Below, in pieces: positions 25,281 through 34,488 of a stretch of 64,000 nucleotides of DNA (its first letter is position 1; every line of letters begins with the position of its first letter). The position numbers were made by a program, and so were the translations under genes. Origin of the DNA: Lentzea alba (GTDB taxonomy: Bacteria; Actinomycetota; Actinomycetes; Mycobacteriales; Pseudonocardiaceae); the NCBI RefSeq assembly GCF_011067745.1, contig NZ_JAAMPJ010000017.1:156077-220076 (forward strand), in the 5' to 3' direction. Under the pieces are notes generated by a model. The model saw only the letters and a list, made by a program, of their open reading frames with translations. It was not told the origin of the DNA and did not search any database.

Positions 25281-26123
25281 TCACAGTTCCGCGGCGGCCT
25301 CGGCGATGAGCTCCAGCGACTCGCCGGTGCCGAGCGCGAGCTGCTGCAGCCCGGTGAACCGCTGGGCGCACTGCTCGGTCAGGCCGGGTTCCTCGAAGTA
25401 CTCGCCCTTGATGAAGGTCTCCAGGTACGCCACGTCGTTGTGCTGGCGGTGCGGGAACTCCAGCAACGTGAACGGCGACCCCATCGCCGGATAGGCCCCG
25501 GCGGCGCGCGGCACGACCTGCAGGCTCACCGTCGGGTGCTCGCTGACCTCCATCAGGTGCAGCAGCTGCGCCTTCATCACCCGCGGCCCGCCGACGACCT
25601 GCCGCAGCACGGCTTCCGGGAAGACCGCCTGCACGGTCAGCGGGTCCTTGTCGCCCAGCCGCGCCGACCACGCCTCCCGCACCATCGTCAGCCGCGCGAT
25701 CCGCACCGGGTCGTCGGTCAGCATCGCCGCGTTCGTGTACCCGCCGAGTTGAAAGACGGCGGGCACGAGATCCGTCGTGAACACCCGCAGCGATGTCGCC
25801 TCGAACACGAGATTCGTGAAGTCGGCGGCCGGATCGAAGTTCGGCTCGTTGTTGAGCGCGCGCGTACGGGCGTGTTCCGCGTACTGCGCCCGCAACACCA
25901 CGGCCTGCCATTGCGGCGTCGGCACCTTGTAGACGTAACCCAGCGCCATGACGTCGACCGGCGCCGACGGCTGCACGGCGTTCTCCATCATGGACAGCTT
26001 GGCGCTGCTGAAACCCACGCGCTGGCCCGCCTCCGCGAGGCTGAGCTCGCGCTCGTTGCGCCACCCGGCCAGCTGCCGCCCGATGGCGCGTTCGAGCGTC
26101 GTGGCCCGGAAATCCTTCGGCAT
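25281..26123 (-). CDS. XRE-family regulator with DUF5753 domain
   Basis: The 280-aa protein has an N-terminal Cro/C1-type helix-turn-helix (about 10-65, with LSLAEAGQRVGFSSAKLSMM) followed by the DUF5753 domain (about 85-275, with QLGGYTNAAML, VFPEAVLRQVVGGPRVMKAQL and FIKGEYFEEPG). This architecture is very common in Streptomyces and Pseudonocardiales, usually next to a small DUF397 gene. No DUF397 gene is present on either side here. An inverted repeat lies 20 nt upstream of the start and may be its autoregulatory site. Confidence 0.92.
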   Translation of the reverse strand: MPKDFRATTLERAIGRQLAGWRNERELSLAEAGQRVGFSSAKLSMMENAVQPSAPVDVMALGYVYKVPTPQWQAVVLRAQYAEHARTRALNNEPNFDPAADFTNLVFEATSLRVFTTDLVPAVFQLGGYTNAAMLTDDPVRIARLTMVREAWSARLGDKDPLTVQAVFPEAVLRQVVGGPRVMKAQLLHLMEVSEHPTVSLQVVPRAAGAYPAMGSPFTLLEFPHRQHNDVAYLETFIKGEYFEEPGLTEQCAQRFTGLQQLALGTGESLELIAEAAAEL

Positions 26124-26142
26124 GACGCGAAGGATATGACCA

Positions 26143-26158
26143 ATTCGGATTCCCGAAT
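26143..26158. promoter_or_regulatory. Inverted repeat upstream of the XRE gene
   Basis: ATTCGG (26143-26148) and CCGAAT (26153-26158) are inverted around 4 nt. The site overlaps the expected -35 region for the XRE gene start at 26123 and is a plausible operator for autoregulation. Confidence 0.45.
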
Positions 26159-26246
26159 GGGACCACCCGGTGTGGACAACCCTTTAGCGGCAACGTTCTT
26201 CGTTTATCAGAGAGCTATGTCGTTGAACGGCCGTGTGTGCAATTTA

Positions 26247-26987
26247 CTATTGATAGCGCTTCGTGCGCGCGTGGGCACGCACAAGGTCGTGGAACCGGAA
26301 CGCGTAGTCACCGACCTCGGTCAGCAACGACTTCTCGACCAGGTCGTCCAGCGCGTCCTCGACGTCGCAGTCGGGCTCCCCCGCGATCGCCGCCGCCACC
26401 GGCACGCCGAACGTGCCGGGCTCCCACGCGCACAACCGGTACAGCCGCGCCTGCCGTTCCGGAAGCTCCACATAGGACCGGTCGAGCAGCTGGCCGAGAC
26501 GCCCGTCGTCGGTGAGCGGTTCGACCTCGATCTCCTGCGCCTCCGGAAGGTCCAGCTTCACCCGGCTGGTCACGAGCACCGTGCCGGACGCGGGCAGCAG
26601 CGGCGTCACCTGGTCGGCGGAGTCCGCGTTGTCCAGCAACAGGGTGAACTGCCGCCTGGCCACGAGGCCCCGGAACACCGCCGCCGTCTCGTCCGCGGCG
26701 ACGCCGTCGAGACCGAACGCCCGCAGCAGCCGATCGAGATCCTGGGTCGCCAGGTCGACGTACAACTGCTCGCCGGATCGCCGCTCCTGCAACCACTTCA
26801 GCGCCAGCGCGGTCTTCCCCACCCCGCCGGGCCCGCTGAGCACCGTCACCCCGCCGGCCCTGATGCCCGCCAGTTCGGCGTCGCGGCCCACGAAGTGCCG
26901 CGGCGGCGCCGGCGGCCGGAACCGCCTCGGTACGTCGTAGGTGCAGCGGATCGCGCCTGTGCTGGTGCCCGTCAGAACGTCACTCAT
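26247..26987 (-). CDS. Miniature STAND (NB-ARC) ATPase
   Basis: The 246-aa protein is the core of an AfsR-type STAND ATPase: RHFVGRDAEL, Walker A GPGGVGKT (52-59), Walker B FTLLLDNA, an arginine sensor LVTSR, and the end of the winged-helix part with FHDLVRAHAR. It has no DNA-binding domain before it and stops seven residues after the MHD-like motif, so all TPR or other sensor repeats are missing. ATG 26987 follows GGAGG. The stop lies in an AT-rich patch (CTATCAATAG). Either it is a truncated relic or a stand-alone ATPase that needs a partner, for example the XRE protein downstream. Confidence 0.8.
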   Translation of the reverse strand: MSDVLTGTSTGAIRCTYDVPRRFRPPAPPRHFVGRDAELAGIRAGGVTVLSGPGGVGKTALALKWLQERRSGEQLYVDLATQDLDRLLRAFGLDGVAADETAAVFRGLVARRQFTLLLDNADSADQVTPLLPASGTVLVTSRVKLDLPEAQEIEVEPLTDDGRLGQLLDRSYVELPERQARLYRLCAWEPGTFGVPVAAAIAGEPDCDVEDALDDLVEKSLLTEVGDYAFRFHDLVRAHARTKRYQ

Positions 26988-27037
26988 CACCCGTACCTCC
27001 CCGACACCTTGAAGCTACGGGCTTTCACCGTCTTGCG

Positions 27038-27361
27038 TCAGACAGCCATAGAGTGATCGCACGCCAGTGCGGCACCCGTGTTGGAGGTGGCGCTCTTGAC
27101 CTGGCGGCCGTTGATGATGATCTTGCACGTGAGCTCGCCGTGCACGCCCTCGAGCCGGACGGCCACCCGTCCCTTGCGCGCGCCGATGCGTTCGAACGGC
27201 ATGTCCGGGTTACGCAGCGTCCGTTCCTCCTCACCGGGAAACACGTAGGTGAGCTGGTCCGTCGTGCCCGATCCCTCCACCACCACGCGGATGTGGGGCG
27301 CTGCCGCGCAACCGGTGCTTCCGGCCAGCAGCAGGCCCATGAGTAAGGCGGCGGTTCTCAT
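27038..27361 (-). CDS. Small lipoprotein, MmpS-like fold
   Basis: The 107-aa protein has a lipoprotein signal (1-18) ending in STGC, then a beta-rich domain with two Cys (GELTCKIIINGRQV and LACDHS). The order of a hydrophobic strand (LTYVFPGE), a Gly-rich turn and a C-x-I-x-x-(D/N)-G motif recalls mycobacterial MmpS proteins and related exported beta-sandwich domains. MmpS proteins assist MmpL exporters, but no MmpL gene is present. The assignment to this fold is tentative. Confidence 0.65.
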   Translation of the reverse strand: MRTAALLMGLLLAGSTGCAAAPHIRVVVEGSGTTDQLTYVFPGEEERTLRNPDMPFERIGARKGRVAVRLEGVHGELTCKIIINGRQVKSATSNTGAALACDHSMAV

Positions 27362-27427
27362 GTCGGGAACGGTAGGAAACGCGAGCCCGCAGATACATCA
27401 GCCTGAAGGCTCAAGCCACATCAGCCG

Positions 27428-27730
27428 TCAGACGGACAACCCGAGGCGCCTCAGACATTCCTCGACCCTGAACCGCTCGATCTCGCGGTCCACCCCCTGC
27501 GGCAACAGGTCCAGCCGGTGCTCGACCTCCAACGACGCACAGGCCTGCACGAGCAACGCGTCGTAGGCCTGACGAGCGGCGATCTTCTTGATCGCCGAGT
27601 CCTCCGGCTCGAAGCAGGCCAGCGCCCGGCGCACACGACGAAGGTCGGCCGCGATGCGTTCGATCGGCCGATGCTGGGACACCGGGGCAGTACGCAACCT
27701 GCGCAGCACCTTCATCAGGTCGAAGGGCAC
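27428..27730 (-). CDS. Hypothetical helical protein
   Basis: The 100-aa protein is almost entirely helical and rich in Arg, Leu and Ala (LRRVRRALACFEPED; KIAARQAYDALLVQACASLEV). It has no signal peptide or known motif. It starts with GTG directly after a GGGAG ribosome site, 9 nt downstream of pucR, so the two are almost certainly co-transcribed. The function is unknown. Confidence 0.6.
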   Translation of the reverse strand: MPFDLMKVLRRLRTAPVSQHRPIERIAADLRRVRRALACFEPEDSAIKKIAARQAYDALLVQACASLEVEHRLDLLPQGVDREIERFRVEECLRRLGLSV

Positions 27731-27739
27731 ACTCCCAAG

Positions 27740-29179
27740 CTACCCCGCCTGCAGCGCCAGGAAGAGGTCCACGCGCGCCTCGAACTCGGCCAGGTCGACG
27801 CCCAGCAGTTCCTCGACTCGGCCCACCCGGTACCGCAGCGTGTTCACGTGGACGTGCAGCTTGGCGGCCGCGGCGGTCCACGAGCCGGAGCAGTCCAGGA
27901 AGACCTTCAGCGTGCCGGTGAGATCCGACCCGTGCTCGGCGTCGTAGTCCAGCACCGGGCCGAGCAGCCGGCGCCGCAACGACGCCCGCAGCTCTTCCGG
28001 TACGCCCGCGAGCAGCAGTTGGTAGAGCGCGATCTCCTCGCCCGCCACCACGCACGTGCGACCACCACGCCGTTCGCCGAGCTGACGCGCGTGTGTGGCT
28101 TCCTCCGCGGCGCCGCGCAAACCGCGCCACTCGACCGGCGAGCTGATGCCGACCAGGACGCGTGCCGACCCGAGGCCCGGCTCCATCACGCGCAGCGCCT
28201 CGCGCACGTCGTCCGGCAGCGAGTCGTCGGCTTTCGCCACCGCGTAGACCATGTCGCCGACGGGCGTGACCAACGCCTGCGGCAGCGTCTCCTCCAGCAC
28301 CGCGGTCGCCAGGTCCGTGCGCTGGTCGGAGGTCACGGCGCTGATGACCCGCAGCCGTGCGTTCTCCAGCCCGGCCGCCGCCAGCCGTGACTCGACGTCC
28401 GCGGATCCGCTCAGCACGGCGGTGACCAGCGGTCCGGCCGTGCGGTTCTCGATCTGCCGGCCCTGCGCCTGGCGGAGGCGTTCCAACCCGACCAGGGACG
28501 CGAGCTCGGCGGCGGCCTCTTGCTGCGGTTCGCCGCCTACGACGAGGATCCAGCTGGTGAGCCGGGTGCCGCCGCGTTCGGAGACAGGAACGAGCGTCCT
28601 GCCCTTGACCGTCTTCGGGAGCCGCTCGGCCTGCAGGAACTCCTTCACCAGCGTGACCCGATCGGGCAGCTCGCCGCCCGCCACGACCCGGCCCGCGGTG
28701 GAGAGCACCCAGCACGGCGCGTTCAGCTCGTGGCCGCCCGCCAACAACAACGCGGGCAGCCCGGCGCCTTCCGCGACGACGTTCAGCAACCGGCGGTGCC
28801 GTGACAGCCCGACCAGTTCCATCGACACGCGTTCGGTGATGGTCGCGAACGACAGGTCGACCGGCACCTCGAGCAACGGCACGTGGTGGCGGACGCAGGC
28901 GTCGACCAGGTCGTCGGGCAACGAGCGGTTCTCGGTCTCGGACGCGGCCAGACCGGCGACGCGGGCCGCGGCGAGCGAGCGGACGAACGTCTCGGAGTCC
29001 TGCGGGCCGTGGTGCCAGAGCAGGCCGGACAGCACGAGCTCCCCGCCGGACAGGTACCGGCTGGGGTCGGGCAGCTCCGTTCCGTACACGCGGCTGACCG
29101 TGCGGTCGAGCTGGTCCTCACCGGTTTGCAGGCTCAGCCGCAGTTCCGGCATCTGCAGCAACGTCCGCAGCAACAACAT
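27740..29179 (-). CDS. pucR: PucR-family purine catabolism regulator
   Basis: The 479-aa protein has an N-terminal PucR sensor domain (about 8-125, with LVLSGLLWHHGPQD and HVPLLEVP), a central GGDEF-like domain (about 250-390) and a C-terminal PucR helix-turn-helix (about 415-475, with NTLRYRVGRVEELLG). PucR activates purine use in Bacillus subtilis. It is divergent from uraH-xdh genes with a 140-nt gap, so it is the likely local regulator of the whole purine cluster. Confidence 0.93.
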   Translation of the reverse strand: MLLLRTLLQMPELRLSLQTGEDQLDRTVSRVYGTELPDPSRYLSGGELVLSGLLWHHGPQDSETFVRSLAAARVAGLAASETENRSLPDDLVDACVRHHVPLLEVPVDLSFATITERVSMELVGLSRHRRLLNVVAEGAGLPALLLAGGHELNAPCWVLSTAGRVVAGGELPDRVTLVKEFLQAERLPKTVKGRTLVPVSERGGTRLTSWILVVGGEPQQEAAAELASLVGLERLRQAQGRQIENRTAGPLVTAVLSGSADVESRLAAAGLENARLRVISAVTSDQRTDLATAVLEETLPQALVTPVGDMVYAVAKADDSLPDDVREALRVMEPGLGSARVLVGISSPVEWRGLRGAAEEATHARQLGERRGGRTCVVAGEEIALYQLLLAGVPEELRASLRRRLLGPVLDYDAEHGSDLTGTLKVFLDCSGSWTAAAAKLHVHVNTLRYRVGRVEELLGVDLAEFEARVDLFLALQAG

Positions 29180-29204
29180 GACTGGTCACTTTCGTCCATT
29201 CGTG

Positions 29205-29222
29205 TTTGTAGGAAAGCACAAA
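29205..29222. promoter_or_regulatory. Short inverted repeat between pucR and uraH
   Basis: TTTGT (29205-29209) and ACAAA (29218-29222) are inverted around 8 nt, and the sequence TGTAGGAA occurs at 29208 and again near 29245. This AT-richer patch of the divergent promoter region is the best candidate for a PucR site, but the signal is weak. Confidence 0.3.
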
Positions 29223-29319
29223 TTCGTTACGTGTAGGAACCTGCTGATTCATGCGTCCCGGCTGTAGTGGACCGGGCCCTTGGCTCTGTGTACTGACTCA
29301 CAACCAGATGGGAGGGCGA

Positions 29320-29622
<303 letters not shown>

Positions 29623-29624
29623 CG

Positions 29625-30485
29625 ATGGATTTCCTTCGACCGGAAACGCTTGCGGAGGCGTTGGAGCTGAAGGCCTCCCGGCCGGACGCCGTGCCGATCG
29701 CCGGCGGCACGGACGTCATGGTGGAGCTGAACTACGACCACCGCCGGCCAGCCGCGCTGCTCGACCTGACCCGGATTCCCGAACTGAGCGAGTGGTCCGA
29801 CGGCCTGCGCGTCGGCGCGGGCGTGCCGTACGTGCGGATCATCGAGGAGCTCGGTGCCCAGCTTCCCGGCCTCGCGATGGCTTCACGAACGGTCGGCTCG
29901 CCGCAGATCCGCAACCGCGGCACGGTCGGCGGCAACCTCGGCGCGGCCTCCCCCGCCGGGGACACGCACCCGGTGCTGCTGGCGTCCGACGCGGTGATCG
30001 AGGTGGCCTCCGTGCGCGGGACACGGATGATCCCGGCAGTTGATTTCTACCTGGGCGTCAAGCGCAACGCGGTGGAGCCGGACGAGCTGATCGTGGCGGT
30101 TCACCTGGCGCCTGCCAAGGGGCCACAACAGTTCTCCAAGGTCGGCACGCGCAACGCCATGGTGATCGCGGTGTGCTCGTTCGCGATCTCGCTGTTCCCC
30201 GCGGAGAACCGGGTCGGCGCGGCGGTCGGTTCCGCGGCTCCCACACCGCGCCGGGCGCTCGAAGCCGAGCAGTTCCTGGCTTCCGCGCTGGACTTCGCCT
30301 CGCCGAAGCCGTTGCTGGACTCGGTGAAGCGCGAGTTCGGGGAGCTGGTCTCGCGCGCCGCGTCGCCGATCGACGACGTGCGCGGCTCGGCTGCCTATCG
30401 CAAGCACGCGCTCGCCGTGATGGCACGACGGACACTCGGCTGGGCCTGGCAGGAACTCTTGGACGGGGAAAAGGCATGCGCGTGA
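29625..30485 (+). CDS. Xanthine dehydrogenase FAD-binding subunit
   Basis: The 286-aa protein is the medium FAD subunit of a molybdenum hydroxylase. FAD-contacting motifs are AGGTDVMV (26-33) and IRNRGTVGGNLG (95-106); the C-terminal CO_deh_flav_C domain starts near residue 175. It starts 3 nt after uraH and overlaps the iron-sulfur subunit gene by 10 nt, giving the order FAD, 2Fe-2S, deaminase, Mo subunit. Confidence 0.94.
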   Translation: MDFLRPETLAEALELKASRPDAVPIAGGTDVMVELNYDHRRPAALLDLTRIPELSEWSDGLRVGAGVPYVRIIEELGAQLPGLAMASRTVGSPQIRNRGTVGGNLGAASPAGDTHPVLLASDAVIEVASVRGTRMIPAVDFYLGVKRNAVEPDELIVAVHLAPAKGPQQFSKVGTRNAMVIAVCSFAISLFPAENRVGAAVGSAAPTPRRALEAEQFLASALDFASPKPLLDSVKREFGELVSRAASPIDDVRGSAAYRKHALAVMARRTLGWAWQELLDGEKACA

Positions 30486-30937
30486 ACGTGACGGTCAACG
30501 GCGAGCAGCGCCAGGCCGACGACGTCTGGGAAGGCGAGTCGCTGCTGTTCATGCTGCGCGAACGGCTCGGGCTGCCCGGCTCGAAGAACGCCTGCGAGCA
30601 GGGTGAATGCGGTTCGTGCACGGTGTACCTGGACAACGTGCCGGTGTGTGCGTGCCTGGTCGCGGCCGGGCAGGCGCAGGACCGTTCCGTGCGGACGGTC
30701 GAGGGACTGGCTTCCGGGGACGAGCTGGACCCGGTGCAGGAGGCGTTCGTCGAGGCGGGCGCGGTGCAGTGCGGGTTCTGCACGCCCGGTCTCGTCGTGG
30801 CGGCGCACGACCTGCTGGACCGCGTGCCGTCGCCGTCCGATCCGGAGATCCGCGAGGCGCTCGCCGGGAACCTGTGCCGTTGCACGGGGTACGAGAAGAT
30901 CCTGGACGCCGTGCGATTGGCGGCGTCGCGCCGATGA
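30476..30937 (+). CDS. Xanthine dehydrogenase 2Fe-2S subunit
   Basis: The 153-aa protein carries both clusters of the small subunit. The ferredoxin-like site is Cys40, Cys45, Cys48 and Cys60 and the helical-domain site is Cys99, Cys102, Cys134 and Cys136 (QCGFCTPG and CRCTGY). It transfers electrons between the Mo centre and FAD. The ATG lies inside the end of the FAD-subunit gene and the stop forms an ATGA overlap with the deaminase gene. Confidence 0.95.
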   Translation: MRVNVTVNGEQRQADDVWEGESLLFMLRERLGLPGSKNACEQGECGSCTVYLDNVPVCACLVAAGQAQDRSVRTVEGLASGDELDPVQEAFVEAGAVQCGFCTPGLVVAAHDLLDRVPSPSDPEIREALAGNLCRCTGYEKILDAVRLAASRR

Positions 30938-32286
30938 TCGTCCTCGACCGCTGTGCGGTGTCCACTGTGGATTCGGCCGGGACCGAGCACTTGTCCGGGC
31001 ACGTCGTCGTCGATGACGGGCGGATTGTCTCGGTCGGGTCGGGTCCGGCGGCTCGGCCTGACGAGTCGCACACCTATGTCGACGCGTCGTCGTGCCTGGT
31101 CACGCCTGGGTTGATCAACACCCACCACCACCTGTACCAGTGGGCGACGCGCGGGCTGGCCCAGGACGCGACGTTGTTCGAGTGGCTGACCACGTTGTAC
31201 CCGGTGTGGCGCGGGCTGGACGACGCGGTGACGCACGCGGCGGCTTCGGCCGGGCTCGCGCGGCTCGCGTTGACCGGCTGTACCTTGGCCGCTGATCACC
31301 ACTACGTCTTCCCGTCCGGTGGCGGTGACGTGTTCGACGCGCTGGTGTCGGCGGGGCGGCGGATCGGAATCCGGCTGGAGGCGATCCGCGGGTCGATGGA
31401 CCGGGGGCAGTCCTCCGGCGGGTTGCCGCCGGACAACCTGGTCGAGGAGACCGAGGCCGCGTTGATCGCGACCGAGCAGGCGATCGCTGACCACCACTCG
31501 ACCGCCGACGACGCGCTGGTGCGCGTGGCCGTCGGGCCCTGCTCGCCGTTCTCGGTGTCGAAGGAGCTGATGACCGGGGCTGCGTCTTTGGCACGCCGGC
31601 ACGGGGTCCGGCTGCACACGCACCTCGCCGAGACGCTGGACGAGGAAGAGCAGTGCCTGGCGGAGAACGGGTGCACGCCGACCGAGTACGCCGAGCAGCT
31701 CGGCTGGCTGGGTTCCGACGTGTGGCTCGCGCACACCGTGCATCTGAACGCCGACGCGGTGAAGCGGCTCGGGGCCACGTCCACGGGTTCCGCGCACTGT
31801 CCGACGTCCAACGGGCGGCTGGGCACCGGGATCGCGCCGGTGCGCGACCTGCTCGACGCGGGTGCGCCGGTCGGGCTCGGGGTCGACGGCGCGGCGTCCA
31901 ATGAGGACGGTGGCCTGGTGGTCGAGCTGCGTTCGGCGCTGTACCAGGCACGTCAGCGGGGCGGGCCGCGGGCGCTGGACGCCCGCAAGGCGTTGTGGAT
32001 GGGCACCATGGGCGGGGCCCAGGTGCTGGGCCGCTCCGACTCGCTGGGCTCGATCGAGCCGGGCAAGGTGGCGGACCTCGCGGTGTGGGATCTGTCCGGA
32101 ATGGACTACGCGGGCATCGCGGACCCGGTGGCTGCGTTGGTGCTGGGCACTCCCCCGCCGTTGAAACTGTTGATCGTGGGCGGCCGGGTCGTCGTGCGGG
32201 ACGGGGTCCTGCTGACGGCGTCGACCGACGAGCTGGCGCGTGACCTCACCGCCGCCAGTCTGAAGCTTCAGGAGGCAGCGCGATGA
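30934..32286 (+). CDS. Amidohydrolase, 8-oxoguanine/guanine deaminase type
   Basis: The 450-aa metal-dependent amidohydrolase has the HxH metal motif in NTHHHLYQ (His64, His66), RLHTHLAET (His about 228), a later LAHTVHL and the catalytic Asp in GLGVDGAAS. NTHHHLYQ followed by ATRGLAQDATLFEWLTTLYP is characteristic of the 8-oxoguanine deaminase branch of COG0402. It is embedded between the 2Fe-2S and Mo subunits of xanthine dehydrogenase with ATGA overlaps at both ends, so its product, xanthine or urate, feeds directly into the same pathway. Confidence 0.9.
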   Translation: MIVLDRCAVSTVDSAGTEHLSGHVVVDDGRIVSVGSGPAARPDESHTYVDASSCLVTPGLINTHHHLYQWATRGLAQDATLFEWLTTLYPVWRGLDDAVTHAAASAGLARLALTGCTLAADHHYVFPSGGGDVFDALVSAGRRIGIRLEAIRGSMDRGQSSGGLPPDNLVEETEAALIATEQAIADHHSTADDALVRVAVGPCSPFSVSKELMTGAASLARRHGVRLHTHLAETLDEEEQCLAENGCTPTEYAEQLGWLGSDVWLAHTVHLNADAVKRLGATSTGSAHCPTSNGRLGTGIAPVRDLLDAGAPVGLGVDGAASNEDGGLVVELRSALYQARQRGGPRALDARKALWMGTMGGAQVLGRSDSLGSIEPGKVADLAVWDLSGMDYAGIADPVAALVLGTPPPLKLLIVGGRVVVRDGVLLTASTDELARDLTAASLKLQEAAR

Positions 32287-34469
32287 CCCTCACTCCCGCC
32301 GAACTCACCTCCGCGGTGTCGGGTGGCATCGGGACGTCGCCGCAGCGCCCGGACGGCAACCTGAAGGTGCGCGGCGAGTTCGCCTACGCGTCCGACCTGT
32401 GGCACGAGGACATGATCTGGGGTGCGACCCTGCGCTCGCCGCACCCGTATGCCCGCATCACGTCAGTGGACATCACCGAGGCGTTGAAGGTGCCGGGCGT
32501 GTACGCGGTGCTGACGCATTCGGACGTGCCGGGGCGCAACCTGTACGGGTTGGAGCACAAGGACCAGCCGGTGCTGGCGGTCGACGTCGTGCGTTACCAG
32601 GGTGAGCCGATCGCGCTGGTAGGCGCCGACCACCCGGAAACCGCGCTGCGGGCCATGAAGAAGATCGTCGTGACCTACGACGTGCTGGAACCCGTGGTGG
32701 ACATGGAAACCGCGGTCGACGACACCCCGCTGCACCCCGGTGGGAACCTGGTGCGGCACGTGCCGATCCGGCGTGGTGCGCAGGACGTCACCGCCGACGT
32801 CGTGGTCACCGGCCGGTACGAGGTCGGGATGCAGGACCAGGCGTTCCTCGGGCCGGAGTCCGGGCTCGCGGTGCCGGCGGTGGACGGCTCGGTCGACCTG
32901 TACATCGCGACGCAGTGGCTGCACGTCGACCGCGACCAGATCGCGGCCGCGCTGGGGTTGCCGCAGGAGCAGGTGCGGCTGACGTTGTCCGGTGTCGGTG
33001 GCGCGTTCGGTGGCCGTGAGGACCTGTCGATGCAGGTGCACGCCTGTCTGCTGGCGCTGCACACCGGCAAGCCCGTGAAGATGGTCTACAACCGCGAAGA
33101 GTCGTTCTACGGGCACGTGCACCGGCATCCGGCCGTGCTGTACTACGAGCACGGCGCCGACCACACCGGCAAGCTGGTCTACGTCCGTACGCGGATGTAC
33201 TTGGACGGCGGTGCTTACGCCTCCTCCACCCCCGCTGTGGTGGCCAACGCGGCGACGTTGGGCGTCGGTCCGTACGAGGTCGACAACGTGACCGTCGACG
33301 CGTACGGCGTCTACACGAACAACCCGCCATGCGGTGCGATGCGTGGGTTCGGTGCTGTTCAAGCGGGTTTCGCCTACGAGTCGCAGATGGACAAGCTGGC
33401 CGAAGCGCTGGGCATGTCGCCCGTGGACGTCCGTGTGCGCAACGCGATGACCGAAGGTTCGGTCATGCCGACCGGGCAGGTGGTCGACTCGGCCGCGCCC
33501 GTCGCGCAACTGCTGAAGCTGGTGCAGGACAAGCCCCTGCCGGCGGGAACGTCTTCTGACATCCGCGAACTGCCCGGTGGTGTCTCGAACACCACGCACG
33601 GCGAGGGTGTCGTGCGTGGTGTCGGTTATGCCGTCGGCATCAAGAACATCTGCTTCTCCGAAGGCTACGACGACTACTCGACCGCTCGGGTGCGGGTGTC
33701 GATGGTCAACGGCTCGTTGGCCGCGTCCGTGCACACCGCTGCGTGTGAGGTCGGTCAGGGCCTGGTGACGATCATGCAGCAGATCGTGCGGACCGAGCTC
33801 GGCATCCAGCGCGTGACCGTGCTGCCGATGGACACCACGATCGGCAACGGCGGCTCCACCTCCGCGTCACGCCAGACTTACGTGACCGGCGGTGCCGTGA
33901 AGGCCGCTTGCGCTGTCGTTCGGTCTCGTTTGGACGGTCGGACGGACATCGGCTCCGAGGTGATCGACGAGACCGTCGAGTGGCGGCACCGCGCGACCGA
34001 GCCGTTGGATCCCGAGACCGGACAAGGCAACGCGCACGTCCAGTACGGTTTCGCCGCACACCGCGCGGTCGTCGACGTGGACGTCGAGCTCGGCCTGGTG
34101 CGCGTGGTTTCGTTGGACTGCGCGCAGGACGTGGGTCGCGCGTTGAACCCACAGGCCGTGGTGGGTCAGATCCAGGGCGGTTCCGCCCAGGGCCTCGGCC
34201 TCGCGGTGATGGAGGAGATCCAGACCTCCGGCGGCAAGGTGCGCAACCCGTCCTTCACCGACTACCTGATTCCCACCGTGCTCGACATGCCGCCGATGAG
34301 CATCGACGTGCTCGAGCTCGCCGATCCCCATGCCCCGTACGGCATCCGCGGCGTCGGCGAACCGCCCACCATCTCGTCGACCCCGGCGATCGTGGCGGCG
34401 ATCCGCGCGGCGACCGGCCTGGCGCTCACCCGCGTCCCGGTCCGCCCGGAACACCTCACCGGTACCTGA
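32283..34469 (+). CDS. Xanthine dehydrogenase molybdenum-binding subunit
   Basis: The 728-aa large subunit has the N-terminal Ald_Xan_dh_C domain (about 25-130) and the molybdopterin domain. Molybdenum-cofactor motifs are GVGGAFGGRED, PPCGAMRGFG and GNGGSTSASRQ; the catalytic base is the Glu in GVGEPP (about Glu693). With the FAD and 2Fe-2S subunits it forms the hypoxanthine/xanthine hydroxylase. Separate subunits are typical of actinobacterial purine clusters. Other substrates of this enzyme class cannot be excluded, but the neighbours point to purines. Confidence 0.93.
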   Translation: MTLTPAELTSAVSGGIGTSPQRPDGNLKVRGEFAYASDLWHEDMIWGATLRSPHPYARITSVDITEALKVPGVYAVLTHSDVPGRNLYGLEHKDQPVLAVDVVRYQGEPIALVGADHPETALRAMKKIVVTYDVLEPVVDMETAVDDTPLHPGGNLVRHVPIRRGAQDVTADVVVTGRYEVGMQDQAFLGPESGLAVPAVDGSVDLYIATQWLHVDRDQIAAALGLPQEQVRLTLSGVGGAFGGREDLSMQVHACLLALHTGKPVKMVYNREESFYGHVHRHPAVLYYEHGADHTGKLVYVRTRMYLDGGAYASSTPAVVANAATLGVGPYEVDNVTVDAYGVYTNNPPCGAMRGFGAVQAGFAYESQMDKLAEALGMSPVDVRVRNAMTEGSVMPTGQVVDSAAPVAQLLKLVQDKPLPAGTSSDIRELPGGVSNTTHGEGVVRGVGYAVGIKNICFSEGYDDYSTARVRVSMVNGSLAASVHTAACEVGQGLVTIMQQIVRTELGIQRVTVLPMDTTIGNGGSTSASRQTYVTGGAVKAACAVVRSRLDGRTDIGSEVIDETVEWRHRATEPLDPETGQGNAHVQYGFAAHRAVVDVDVELGLVRVVSLDCAQDVGRALNPQAVVGQIQGGSAQGLGLAVMEEIQTSGGKVRNPSFTDYLIPTVLDMPPMSIDVLELADPHAPYGIRGVGEPPTISSTPAIVAAIRAATGLALTRVPVRPEHLTGT

Positions 34470-34488
34470 GTTTCTGGAGTTTGTTGCT

